A DNA stretch of 64,000 nucleotides from Membranipora membranacea (GCA_914767715.1 OU612070.1:10745501-10809500); one strand, 5' to 3'. Numbered from the stretch's first letter, positions 39,114-51,628 are shown. Notes: a model not told the origin generated them from the letters alone. Program-made: numbers and translations.

Positions 39114-42100
39114 ATGAAGCAAGTTTTGGTGTTGTGTGCCCTCGTGGTACTGGCTGTGTCTTCCCCGACCATAGGTATGATTGATTTTCGACCTTTTTTT
39201 TTCTTATCATCACGTTATTGGTGACAATTTCAAATTCAATGTTTCTGCCTCAATTGCAAAACTGTCTCTATGAATATTCTGTTATTTAACATGACATCCT
39301 AGCAGTGATATTCCTATAAGTGCTCAGCATTTAAATTTGAAGCTAAGCATCTATGTTAATTTTCCTTCTCCCATAATTTCATTACAGAAAGGTCTAAACG
39401 ACAGAGCGCTACCTATCCTAAGTATTTTGCCACATTCCAGGAACAGATTGATGTGTGCGATGGAACAATTTTATCCCCAGGTTTCCCTGCCAAGTACTCC
39501 AACAACGATGCTGCATACTACATTCTACGAGCACCGGATGATCATGTTAGTAATTTTTAAATTTTATGATAAATTTTGAAAATTGATCTTTAGCTCTGAT
39601 AAAACTTTAACTGTGATTTGAATTGCAAATATCACAAAATTAGTTTGTGTTGAGATTTTACATACTTCATATAACAGTTTAATTGCAATTATTTTGTCTA
39701 GTTATTTGCAAGTATTTAAAATATATACTCTAGGCTAGAACATCCCATTTCTCAGCCTTAAACTCATTGATTCCTGTAAAATGCGCAATAGAACCTTTCG
39801 GTCAGGACGTAGAAGGTTATTTTTCTCTTTTTGTTAATGAGGTCAAAAAGTTGTTAATTTCGTTTGTTTGCAATATACTTATATATAGGACAACCTCGTC
39901 AAAAACGCATAATAATGATTTAATATTCTTGTATTTCAGACTGCCAAGTTGAATATTGAACTTCTTGATTTGGAGTTGTCAGCTAACTGTGAAAGTGATA
40001 GTATTACCGTGTACGATGGAAGGGACTCTGGTGCCAGTGTGCTGGCTAAGCTGTGCGGCAGACGTGAGGTAAGTTAATATTTACTCTACAACTTAAGCTT
40101 GAAAAAAATGTTATCCCGCTCTTAGAATTGCTGCTTATGAATCTGATTCATTTTTCAGAACTCCTATTTTTGTACTATAATGACAAATAAATTAAGAAAT
40201 TACTATTATTTAACACATTTTCAATCAGTCTATTACACGTTTTCCGAGACCAGGATTCCCTGTTCAAATGTTATACGAGATGATAACTCCCAGTTTGTTA
40301 ATTTTACAGGACTTGACATCCACTGTGTTAACTGGTACAGGCCGGGAGCTGTTTGTGAAGTTCACAGCTAATGGTAACGGAGTCAACGGAGCAGGATTTA
40401 TGTTCGCTTTCGAATCAGTCGCTGGATCCGGAGTTCGTGAGTTTTTAAAAGTTTCTGTAATTTAAAAATTAAAATCTACCCTAGAGGAATATTAAATATT
40501 AAAAAAAAATAAAGTATTAAAAATAAAAGTAGTATTCTTAGGAGGAAAATTTTCCCCTTCACTGGATATTTCTGGCTCCCCATCGTGTACTCATGCTTTT
40601 TACTCTGTATTAGCTCCTACCTTAGCTAGATAAAAATGAGGCAAGATAACATTAAGTCTCCTCCAAAATAGCTTACTAAACTCTAGCTAATATTTACTAC
40701 TCAAGGGTAAGTATTGAGTTTTTTTGTTGTTATGTATTTATTTTATATTTATGTAATGCTGCTCTATAGGAAAAATGATAAGCCCACAATGTACTAGTCA
40801 GGGGCCGTTGCCTGCGTTTGGGATTTTGTGGCGCTCCACTATCAAACACGCCACAAAATCCCAAACGCAGGCAACGGCCCCTTGACTAACAATGTACATT
40901 CTCTGCGAGGAGCTTAGGAACAACATCTACTTACATGTGTAGGAGAAAAGTAACATTAGGTTGATAGGTGAAAGATCAGAAAAACAATAGCCACCTGGTT
41001 GCCCAGACTACTTTCAATGAAGCTATTCCATTATCTTATCGTAATCTGCAGCCTAGGTGGCCTGCACAAATAGTGTATATAAAGTTATATATACGCCTAA
41101 CATACATTTAATACACCAAACATATAATTATTCTGCTCAAATTGGAAAAGAGACGCTGTTGCTCTGTTCTTAAGCGCAGAGCATCACCAATAAGTCAAAT
41201 GAACCTGTAATTTGTAAACAGCATCATCCACAGACATAATTATTAAGTTTGGCGCCAACATTAATTGATTCATTACCAACTGTTGACTGCTGTGACTATC
41301 CATGTGCTTGAATGACTCTAATAACAATGTTCTGAAGCATGATATGGTCACGGCAACACTGTTAAGTAATGTGACTAACAGTGTCAAGTGCTACAAGGAA
41401 ACCTTGATATTTTGCAGTAGTGAATTCAACGCCCTTTAGGAGCTGTTCTGTTACCATCTATTGGGCGTCAATCAAATTGAAAATAATACTTTTGTCAATA
41501 CGACTTTCCCCCAATTAAATGACGAGTTGATGAATTGTTTAATTAAGATTTCAGAATCTACCTCATATTAACGATAAAATATTTTTTGTTCCATATTTTG
41601 TCTGCTACGACCAAATCCTGAAATTAATTTTCACTGGCCTGCTTTTTACATCATGATATTGGTTTTGAAGAAGGAAATAGGCCGTTCATATTTGATAATG
41701 ACATTATATCGCTGGATGAATATACTGCCGTCTGATGCAACTATTGTATTTCATATACTTGAATTTTAACAGAGTCGAGCTGCAGAGGGGACCCTGATAT
41801 CGATCCATGTGATGGTAATCTTCAGTTCATCAGAGCCGCAAGTGGAGAAGTAACATCACCAAACCATCCCAATACATACCCAAATAGTCAGGTGTGCAGA
41901 TACGCCATCGATGTCTCAGGTGAGTGGTATCTGCCATCTCCATAGACATATAAATACTTTATTACTTCAAGTATTTATATGTTTATGACCATCTCTAAGT
42001 GATCGACACATTTTAGAAAATTTCTATTTTAAAATGCGTTATGGCCGGACAATCTGGTTTGATATTGCCTGAAATTAAGGAGTGACCAGTGCAAAATGTA

Positions 42101-44448
42101 AGCTGTTTGCTTACAATTTGGAGTCGCTCCACCCTTATGGCAGACCAATATAAGGGGAGCAACTCTAACACCATCAGGCACAAAGTTATAGTTTTTGATA
42201 ATTGTTTACTGTAGCTGTAGTGGTAACAGTATAAAATTATACCAGGACTAGTATTTTTGTTTTCACATGAAGTCTTCACTTACACATGCTAAGCCTATAC
42301 GCAAACTACAAGTGAGTGGAAAAAAAAGTAATTCATAAAGTCACAAAAAATGACAGAATTATCTTATGTTAGCATCAGATCTTTTTTTGCAGAAAGCAAC
42401 CTTGTCACGAAACTACTTTTTTTGTAAGACGCGTGACAAGGCTGCTTAATGCGAGTATGATGAAACCATTACTCAAGTCACACTTACCTAGGAGTTATCC
42501 TTGCATTGAGCTTATGTCATTTAGATAAAATATCTCCGTTTCAAAATGTTTTTGGATATACATATTACGATGTAGGTAGAATAATTTTCCTTACAAATAC
42601 TCTATAGGTCATGGATCACAAATTGCACTGGATTGGACTGCGTTCAGTCTAGAGAACCATGGAACCTGTATCTATGACTGGTTGAAGGTGTATGACTCAG
42701 AAACTGAGGTAGAAGAAGGTAGGTTCATCTTACAGTTAGACAGATGATTATCAGAATGGTTATTTTATTATTTGATGTGACTGAAAGGTCCCCAAGCGGG
42801 GTTCACCATACAAGACAAATCATCAACACCATGTTGTGCGCTGGAGTCTTGCACATACCTGTGCAAATTTTCATCGCATTTGAACAAATGATTTTTCATG
42901 TATGGTGAACTGAGAACACTGCTTGGGGACCTTTAATGAACAAAGTATTTAACCCCCTGGCAAATAGTAGAAGAAATTACCTTGATATGAGGTATTTACA
43001 ACTTGATCATTGAGAGGCCGCCAATCTATGTGCTTTAGCCACAAAATATTTTACAGCCGAGGAGTAATCTCACTTTTATTTCCATAGGACCATTCTGTGG
43101 CACAAACGGCCCATCTAATAGTGTAACCGCCGGACCTTTTGTCTTCATCACCTTCTCCTCTGACTATTCTGTGGGAAGTTCTGGATTCAGGGTCGCTTTC
43201 CAAGCTGAGGGAACCGCTGTTACCACCCCCAACCCTGGCCCGGCAACTACAACGCCAACAACTACAACGCCAACAACTACAACTACAACAACTACAACTA
43301 CAACACCAACAACCACAACCACAACCATAACGCCAACAACTGCAATACCATCAACTGCAACACCATCAACTACAACACCTTCAGCTCCTGTGCCAACTAC
43401 TACACCAGAAGAACCAGAGACACCAGAACAAACTGATGAACCTGAAGGACCAACCACACCATCAGGACCAAACCCATCAACCACAAGCAGCTGTAAGAAG
43501 CCAGAATAATTATCGATTTCATTTGTATGCATTGTTGTGTACATTTTAGTGTTTTTATGATGTACCCATCTGTCACAAAAATGAAAAGAGTTGAGCAGTG
43601 ATTCATGTTGTAATGTTTTATCTCTGTTTTACCTTTGGTAGAGAAACAATACCTGGTTTGTTTGTTTTTAGCTGATGCTGCCTGCAGTCCTGGGGGTGTA
43701 ACTCTCGATGGTGAATTTGGAACCTTCCAATCACCAAATTATCCCAGTAACTATCCTAATGACGCTCTATGTGAGTGGAACATAGTGGTGCCAAGAGGCT
43801 TTGCCAGGTGAGATTCATAATAATATATAATTTAAAGGTCTGGCTTCACACACCGTTCTTTCCATAGGATTGGGAAACTTTTAGGTAGGCTACGGCTTGG
43901 TCAAGGTGCTACACAGTTCTATAAACAGCTAGGCTTATTCCTCTCAATAATAGTACAATTTGGGTCTGTTTGCCTTCCTATTGTTCGACCTATGGAAAAT
44001 ACGGAGTGTGTAGCCGTAGCTTTACCCTTGAGAGGCTGCAGGAAACCAAGCATAACATTGAACCACTTTGTGAATTTTTAAACTTAGAAATTCTGCACTT
44101 GTTCTGTACTTACTGATTAAAAGAACTAGAAGTATTTCTAGCTACATATGGCTGTTGCATTTGCTACGAATTGGTAATCCCAACATTAACTTGATATTGC
44201 ATACTTTTCTGGTTAGAATTCGAGCTCACTCTTTTGAACTGGAGGCAGAATCAAACTGCGAGTGGGATGCTGTAGAGGTATACGATGGAGAGACTGGCGC
44301 CCTACTGGGGAGACACTGTGGATCTAATATGCCTCTGCAAGTTGTTGCTTCCGGAACCTCTCTGAAGGTACATTGATTGATTGATTGATTGATTATATTG
44401 ATTGATTGATTGATTGATATATTGATTGATTGATTGGTTCATTGGTTC

Positions 44449-44481
<33 letters not shown>

Positions 44482-47400
44482 TTCATTCATTGATTTATTG
44501 ATTGATTCATTGGATGATTCATTGATTGATATCCACTTTTTACCATATACTCATTTTATAATTTACCATTTTTATATAGAAAATATATATGTATATATAT
44601 ATATATAAAAACTTATATATATCATTATATATAAAAAACAGTTTACCATTTAAATCCTAACATATCACCATATACTGTATCGTCTTGAGAAGCTGGCAAA
44701 GCACACTATCGCCAACATCGTATCTGTCCACTATCCAATATAGAGTCAAATTAAACGCCTCATGGGAGTAATATATGCATGTTCTAAGCTTCACAGGCGA
44801 GTCTAATATGTAAAAATGACTGGTAAGCCTCCCATTATTGAACAGCTTTTACAATAGCCAATAAGGCTAAAAGCTTATGACTAAATAGGATACTGTTTTT
44901 GTTATTTGTTTTTTTTTATTATTCCTCTTCCTCCATTGTTGAATTTATTTTAAACAGGTATTATTCATCTCAGACGGTAGTGTAACAAGACCAGGTTTCA
45001 GATTTGATTTCGATCTGCTCAACCAGCAGCACGAGGCTTGTGTACATCCCCACGTACTCGCCCTGGATGAGAGTGGGGTAAGTACGACGTGTATTTGTTG
45101 TGCGCGTCGCTTAATTTCACTGGCACTTGAGGAACCGATAATCCAGGATTTGAAGCTTCGGATTTCCTTTTGCTAAACAGTAGAATTGGATTGGCTGAAT
45201 TGCAGAAACATATGATCAAACCGGATCAGCAGCGCTGGCGCTATTCGAACGGCTCTGTGGCTAATCATTTTTAAATTCACACATATTTTTCATCAATAAA
45301 GAAAATTTCATAATGTGATGTCACTCAAGTGTATGAATACCAAGATCTTGCTTAGATGCAGAAACAGTCATTCCTTGTATTGCCGAATATATAACCAATG
45401 ATGACATACTTCTTTGTTATTTCAGACTACTATTGAGTCAAAAGATTACCCCGCAGCGTATCCCGCCAACTTGGACTGTGATTGGATCCTGATTGCACCA
45501 GAAGGCAAATCAATCGGACTCGAAAACATACTGTTTGATCTTGAGGGACCTACTGATAATTTCTGCTTCGACTACATTTCAGTAAGTCAAAGATGAACTA
45601 CAATTATGAGTCACTAATATACCACATGTACTAAAATGATAAGACTGAGTTTATAGATTTAATAGATTTAGATTATTTGATAAGATTTGATTAGATTTGA
45701 TTTGATAAGATTTGATTTTATAAGATTTGATTTGATTAGATTTGATTTGATTAGATTCATTAGATAAAGGAGCAACAGAATTTCTCCTTGATTAAAATCA
45801 CCTATAGAGATTTTGTGATAAAACTTATTCTGAACTTGTTGAAAGCGACGAGCACATGAAATAACAGCCATCAGGTGATGCATAGAGCTGACTTAATAAT
45901 AGTGTCACAGCATGAATGAAATGTATCAAAGAGTGAGGAAAGCGAAAAATAACTAACAATGATAAGTGACTCAGTAGTACTCAAATAATAAGACTGAATT
46001 TATAGATTTAGTAGATTTAGATTATTTGATTAGATTTGATTTGATTATTTTATTTTTTTATTCTCGTGCAGTTAGTCAATGTGGAGTCGGGAGAGCAAAT
46101 CACCAGATTCTGTGGAGGAGATTTCCCTGACTCTGCAGTCTACCCACGCTCGGTACGCATGCACTTCCATAGCGACGAGCAAGGTGCATATCCTGGATTC
46201 CAAATAATCGCCAAGGTTGTGGAGGAGCCAGCCGATCCATGTGAAGGTGACGGAATAGCCATGAGTGATGAACAAGGTGTAATAATGTCTCCCAACCACC
46301 CAGGAAATTACGGTAACAACCTGGACTGCACCTGGACTGTTCAACACGGGGTATGTTTAGGTTTTTTTAATATTCTTTCAATTTTTCATACTGTTTAGTC
46401 TTTTATTAAAGTATAGCCTACCACCCCACTCCTCCCCACTCCTATGTAATATTATAACTATATCATATCTGTTTATGAGGGGCTTGTGTAGAAATAGAAG
46501 TGGAGAAACAAAAAGAGTTCTGCCTTTACGCACTTAGGTCTTATAGTAACAAGCGCTAATTCAGTAAGAACACAATTTTTATTACCGTCTTATGTTGATC
46601 TTCATGTTTATCCTCACGTATTTGCTTCTCTTTATAATAATTGATTGATTACTGAATTTTAGCAAGCATCTGCTGTTCTCAGCGCATCAGCGTTCAATCT
46701 TGAGAACCGAGGCGCCAATGATTGCTGGGATTACATTGAGATAAGAGCAGGTGATGGCACAGTGTTAGATACCAGATGTGGGCGGGACTTTGCTGACCTG
46801 ACCATAGATGGAGACAGCTTCACAATTAACCTCAGGACAGATGGCAGCGTCCAACGATCTGGATTCTCTATTAGCTTTGACAGCTCCGGTAAATTAAATA
46901 TTATTATGTTCAAACATATACAGTGCAGTTCACTTAATTCAAACCTCTGGGACCACAAAAATTTGTCTTTATTAAGCATAGTCTGAATTAAGTGACGTAA
47001 AATCTGAATTAACCAGCTTACACTGTAATTAGTCATAATATTGAATTCATTGACAATACCAATTCTTTGGGAAAAGAAAGATCAAAATAGGAATATCTAG
47101 AAATAAATCATAAAAATAATGATACTTTATTAAACTTATGAGCCTGTTTGAGGCTGTATTCCTGGCAAATGGCATATTTTTTTATTATCATAGCCCGCAT
47201 TGAAGGTCTGACCCACCTAGGTCAATGTTTGGGGTCTCTCCTCCGTCAACAGCATGAGTAGTGATTAAAATTGCATTCGTACAAAGCTACCTACTTTTAA
47301 ATGGAATTTTAGTATTTGGTAGTTAACTGATGTGAGATTTGAAAGTATAGTTGAAAACCCAAGATGTGACAGTCACTCAGCACAGATCATACTCGTTCAC

Positions 47401-50400
47401 AAACAAAAAATAACAAATTATCATTACTTTGACTCCAAGATTAACATGGTCAATTTCATGTCCAAGGGTCGCTTATAAAAGCTGAATCTTCACATCTCAT
47501 ATTTAGGCTATAGCAGCCAAATGATCTCCAAATTAACTTCAACTACCATTGAACAGAAGGAGTTCATTGCTTGGATACCAATGTTTGTTTTAGTTGATCA
47601 TCTCATTTTTTCTTACAGATGAGGCGGGCAATACAACACCATTCCCACAGACAACAGATGAAGAAGAAGAGACAGTCCCGACAACTACACCAACAACGCC
47701 AACAACAACGCCAACAACAACACCAACAACAACATCCCCAACACCAGCTCCAACAACACCAGCTCCAACAGCGCCCCCTAGTGGTGACCTTCCAGAGTAC
47801 ACAATCCCTAATGATGGCTCTTTAAATGTTAATGATGTGAATGAGGGTTATCTGCTCTCGCCAAGATTTGATTCATCAGAACCTACAGGAAATAATTACC
47901 CTAATAATGCCGATGGTCATGTTAATCTGGCCATATCAGACTCTGTAAGTATAAACTCATGGATGAGCAAGCTCATAAAATAATCTATCTATGATAAGAA
48001 ATATTATTTTGCTTAGCCTCATTTTCGCTTCGAATAGCCATCGGCCATTCATTCTTTCTTTTTTTTATTATTATTCAGAACAAAGCTTTCAAGTTCACCG
48101 CCGTTCATTTCAATGTTGAGGCATCAAGCAGTGGATGTTGGGATCAGGTAACCTTTACCAACACAAACAACGATGAAAACAGGGGACCGTAAGTTTTCAT
48201 AGCTCTTCAAATTCTTATTATAAACCGGAAATTTATCTTATGTGACATTAGAAAGCATTAAGACTTGACACAGAAAACCATAGACATCAGAACATAGACG
48301 TTCAGCCACTGCGCGATTGTTCATCGGTTAACATCAGCAGTCTCAAACAGCAGCTGAGGCCTTAGAATGACCTTCAGAAATGTCAGATTGGTAGTCTTAG
48401 AAAGCTACCAGTGATATCCATTGAAATAATTCAACTCTTCAGTTGGATCAAGGAGTCCTTGGTTGGATCTATGTTTCTTTATGGTCTGTTTTCATTTATA
48501 GATACTGCGGTGATTCCGCTAGTGTGCTACAGAACATTGAGATTCAGTCTAATGCAGTACGCGTCAGATTCGAATCAGACGGCTCTGTCAGACGGTCTGG
48601 CTTCATGATCAAGTTTGAAGTCGTAGGTTAGTATCATATATCATTATTATTTTCATCTTCATCATACGATTAGCCCGAAATACTTTTGCCCCTCCAGCTA
48701 GCCTGGGCAGGCTGTCGGGGGTGGTTGGTGGTGTCCCCCTACTACCCATCCATCCCCGATAGCCTGCTTAGGTTAACCTCCAGCCTCTCAACGAAGAAAA
48801 ATAAATTGAATAATTATTGATTTAGTATTGATCTTGATTGTTAAAACTATCAATTTATTGATAATTATGGTAGAATACAGGTCCAACAGATTTAGTACAA
48901 TTGTTAAATGTGGAAGGGGGGGGGTTAAGACAGTAGTCTTTGTACAGGGTACTCCTCTTAATCAAAAATATAGGTGATCTCCTTGAAAGAAATTGAAACT
49001 CTCAGTGTTTAGATTCCACCCTTGCACTAAACCAATGAACTCCGTCAGTTCATTGGCTACACCACCTTGAAAATCTCAAAATAACCCAATCAATTCTGAA
49101 CCCTATTATTGATTCATAATGATATTGTTTGATGTTACAGAACAGTCCACCCCGCCTCCAGTAGGAGAGTTTGTGTGTGGATCTCCCGCTATAACCCCAC
49201 GTATCCCAACTGGTGCCCAATCTCTAACTAACAGTATTGTTGGTGGTCAAGCAGTCATTCCAAACAGTCATCCATGGCAGGTTAGTCCCAATAGTCTGAA
49301 TAACCACCCACCCAGGGATATTACAAATGCCCTAGAGGAGCAATGATTCTATAGAAGGAAAGGATCCTATGCATGATTGGAATAGTGATATTCATGAAAA
49401 CTTGTTTTTAATTCTTTCACAAATTTTGTCCCAAAATTGGCTGTCACTGTGTGTTTCACCTACGCAAACACAGACACACCCTACATGTTCTAACATCTAC
49501 ATCTAAGGAAAATAAGCGTCTGCCTTTTAAAGCATCGCCTCATACAAGTGATGGTGCGATTTATTATCTCCCCACTCTTCTAATCTCATAGGACGCAGAT
49601 TTTGGTGTATCACGTTCATTTGAATATAGTTAATATAAAGAACTTTATCTGTCTGTTTGCAGGTCGCTCTTACAACCCAAGGAGGCAGTCAGTACTGCGG
49701 GGGGTCCATAGTCCACCCACAGTGGGTAATCACAGCGGCCCATTGTGTTAACGGTGACACACCATCTAGTGTGTGGGTCAGGGCTGGTATGCACAATAAG
49801 AACTCGGATACACAGATCAGCGCCAACCGTGTCGTTGATATCATCGTACATCCCCAATACAACTCACAAACAACAAGTAAGTACCATATATAGAACAATT
49901 CCAACGACAGATGATCGAAAAGAATGACTGTGTTTCGGGTTGACAAGAAGGGCCTGTGCAATGTTACCACAATGTAGTTAAAGCTAATAAACTTCCATAC
50001 TAATTACAGAACTATCGCAACAAGTTCATTATCAATGACTTGGAGTGTACAGTTTTCCCACAATGCAGTTATAGTCTCGAATTTCTTGTGTGCTGTCATA
50101 AACTTGATCTATCTTGGAATAATTGACGTAACCTAATCTAGAACATTGATCTCAGATGGAACATGGTTTCAGCAGGTATTATTTTACTCAATTACTTTTT
50201 GCAGTCTATCAATCATTTTACTATTTTAGATAATGACATCGCGCTGCTCAAACTTCAGGACCAGTTGACATTTACTGATACAATCTCACCAGCATGTGTG
50301 AATCTGGGTGACGATCCAACAACAGGAGATATCATCGCAGTCACAGGGTGGGGTACACTCTCATCCGGTGGTTCATCATCAGCAACACTGCAAGAAGTAG

Positions 50401-51118
50401 CGGTAAGTAAGAAAGAAACCCATACCTTCCCACAATGCACTTCAATGTGGTACTAACTGGATGGTCAGATAGTGTATTATCAGCATTGACATAATCTCCC
50501 GGGGAAATCCAGAAAAATGCATTTTGGGATACTCATTAATATGTTCTATACAAAATTTGATTTCTTACCGCAAATGTTGCAACATAATTTTTGTCTTATT
50601 CCAAGACGAACAGGCAGAGGGAAAAATTGTGCCATTTGTCTAAAAATTGATCAAAATTAGAAGTTGTTGCCCGACAAACATGAGTAGAAAACTTTGGTCT
50701 TGTTACCATTACTCCGATCAATTCATAAGAAGCCCTGTATTATTATCTCAAAGCTTTTCCCAAAGTACTCACAGTGTGAAAACACAATTAAGTGACTTCT
50801 GGTTTGCTTTAAGAATATTAAGAATAGCTACAAACCTTGTTGCTTTATCTTTTTCAGGTACCTGTTGATGACACCTGTGGAAATTACTCTCCATCTTCAA
50901 TCACAGACGCCATGATCTGCGCCGGTGAAGGCGGTGTGGACTCCTGCCAGGGAGATTCAGGCGGTCCCCTTATCGAAAAGAAATCTGATAACAAGTACTA
51001 CCTGGTTGGAATTGTATCGTGGGGCCGATCATGTGCCGCTGAGGGTTTCCCAGGAGTTTACTCCCGAGTTAGCCACTTCAGATCATTCATAACCCAGTAC
51101 ATCAGTAACCTTGAATAA
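39114..51118 (+). CDS. Secreted six-CUB trypsin-like serine protease
   Basis: Twenty exons give 1184 residues: 39114-39174, 39388-39545, 39940-40068, 40310-40436, 41773-41919, 42608-42718, 43088-43492, 43672-43807, 44217-44367, 44958-45077, 45426-45581, 46072-46350, 46663-46888, 47619-47944, 48079-48188, 48502-48626, 49141-49280, 49663-49876, 50230-50402, 50858-51118. Order: signal peptide ([16 protein letters not shown]), furin-type RSKR at 22-25, CUB1 (about 42-155), CUB2 (170-285), Thr-rich linker (288-370), CUB3 (382-498), CUB4 (502-625), CUB5 (628-735), Thr/Pro linker (736-790), CUB6 (800-921), protease (955-1184). The triad is His996 (ITAAHC), Asp1043 (NNDIALL) and Ser1132 (GDSGGP). Asp1126 at the S1 pocket predicts cleavage after Arg/Lys. 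The residue before IVGG is Ser954, not Arg/Lys. The build recalls ovochymase-like proteases; the substrate is unknown. Confidence 0.93.
40477..40711 (+). mobile_element. MITE-like dispersed repeat, copy B
   Basis: This copy lies in intron 4 of the CUB-protease gene. It begins CTACCCTAGAGGA and ends TACTACTCAAGGGTAAG, whose reverse complement resembles the start, so the ends form a short terminal inverted repeat. The internal TCTAGCTAATATTTACT is shared with copy A. The interior is AT-rich and non-coding. Confidence 0.65.
40801..40881. repeat. Perfect 33-bp hairpin with 15-nt loop
   Basis: Arms 40801-40833 and 40849-40881 are perfect reverse complements. The left arm starts GGGGCCGTTGCCTGCGTTTG and the right arm ends GCAACGGCCCC. 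The stem is markedly GC-richer than the surrounding intron. TAGTCA/TGACTA pairing continues outside after one bulge. No open frame is present. It could be a very young foldback element or a transcribed hairpin RNA. Confidence 0.9.
42394..42447. repeat. Near-perfect 16-bp inverted repeat
   Basis: Arms 42394-42409 (AAGCAACCTTGTCACG) and 42432-42447 (CGTGACAAGGCTGCTT) pair with one mismatch. It lies in intron 5 of the CUB-protease gene. Confidence 0.7.
42784..42934. repeat. Foldback element with two-step inverted arms
   Basis: The outer arms AAAGGTCCCCAAGC (42784-42797) and GCTTGGGGACCTTT (42921-42934) are perfect complements. The inner arms GTTCACCATACA (42801-42812) and TGTATGGTGAAC (42899-42910) are also perfect. 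The arms are separated by unequal bulges of 3 and 10 bases. It lies in intron 6 of the CUB-protease gene and has no coding capacity. Confidence 0.8.
43240..43490 (+). repeat. Coding Thr-codon repeat (ACA/ACT tracts)
   Basis: Imperfect tandem ACA/ACT/ACG and CCA codons encode the first Thr-rich linker of the CUB-protease. A second such tract lies at about 47680-47770. Such mucin-like linkers are usually O-glycosylated and vary in length between alleles. Confidence 0.85.
43834..44023. mobile_element. MITE-like element with ~34-bp imperfect terminal inverted repeats
   Basis: Ends 43834-43867 and 43990-44023 are reverse complements at roughly 80 percent by eye. The shared block is GGCTNCACAC-CCGT-TTTCCATAG. 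It lies in intron 8 of the CUB-protease gene. No clear target-site duplication was found. Confidence 0.65.
44371..44530 (+). repeat. (ATTG)n microsatellite beside a splice donor
   Basis: About 160 bases of imperfect ATTG/GATT repeats, with ATAT and GGTTC interruptions. It starts at the fourth base of the intron after exon 9 (44217-44367) of the CUB-protease gene and therefore abuts a weak donor (GTACAT). Confidence 0.9.
44580..44640. repeat. AT-rich simple repeat
   Basis: TATATA and GTATATATAT runs in the same intron as the ATTG microsatellite. No function is evident. Confidence 0.8.
45645..45760 (+). repeat. GATTT-type pentamer repeat, duplicated in intron 11
   Basis: GATTTGATTAGATTTGATTT-type repeats. 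The leading block AGACTGAGTTTATAGATTTA recurs as AGACTGAATTTATAGATTTA at about 45990. The intron therefore contains two direct copies about 340 bases apart, the second at roughly 45988-46045 next to the acceptor of exon 12. Confidence 0.75.
49032..49056. repeat. Short perfect hairpin, CCAATGAACT arms
   Basis: Arms 49032-49041 and 49047-49056 are perfect complements around a 5-nt loop. The left arm and its preceding ACC match the hairpin at 11570-11593. It lies in the intron just before the exon that carries the protease activation site. Confidence 0.6.
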
Positions 51119-51368
51119 TCATTTGAATCGATTTGATTCATCTTAATCTGATTAATCTTAATTTGATGACAGTAATATACAGAATTGAGAAATATCTCTA
51201 TCAAAATTATGGTAGTACTTCTCTTACAAGCATATATATGCTGATGAGAACGCAAATGTTCTATCATAATCCGTTTGATAATGTGTGAACTATTTGATTT
51301 TGTGTGTAAATTTCGAAAACCGTCCGAAATTGCTTACAACTTTAAAAAAGAATCAATAATTGCTAAGA

Positions 51369-51374
51369 AATAAA
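51369..51374 (+). terminator. CUB-protease polyadenylation signal
   Basis: AATAAA about 250 bases after the TAA stop codon of the CUB-protease gene. The convergent GPCR gene has its own AATAAA on the minus strand at 51634-51629, so the two 3' ends are close but not necessarily overlapping. Confidence 0.6.
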
Positions 51375-51628
51375 CTTGATTGACAATCTTTAATCTATAA
51401 TTTGTCTCTTAGTATTGTTCGTGGATGCTCTCAATATGAGTCAAGTTGTAGTGTCACTGTGGTGATTGAAATGGCGCTAGAAACAAAACCGTTAAAACTG
51501 TTTCAGGTGACAATTAGTTGATAAACTGCCATATTGATGTCATTGTTAGCTTGATCAGCAGACAATCTACGGCCAAAATACACCCTTCGCTTGAATTAAT
51601 TACCCGATATATAACTGAAAATTAATTA

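Noticed and set aside
43164-43544. Minus-strand Val/Gly-rich open frame of 126 codons
   Set aside because: It is the antisense of the Thr-codon repeat of the CUB-protease; the same explanation applies to the frame at 47590-47802.
44302-44490. Minus-strand frame rich in NQSIN repeats
   Set aside because: It is only the translated (ATTG)n microsatellite.
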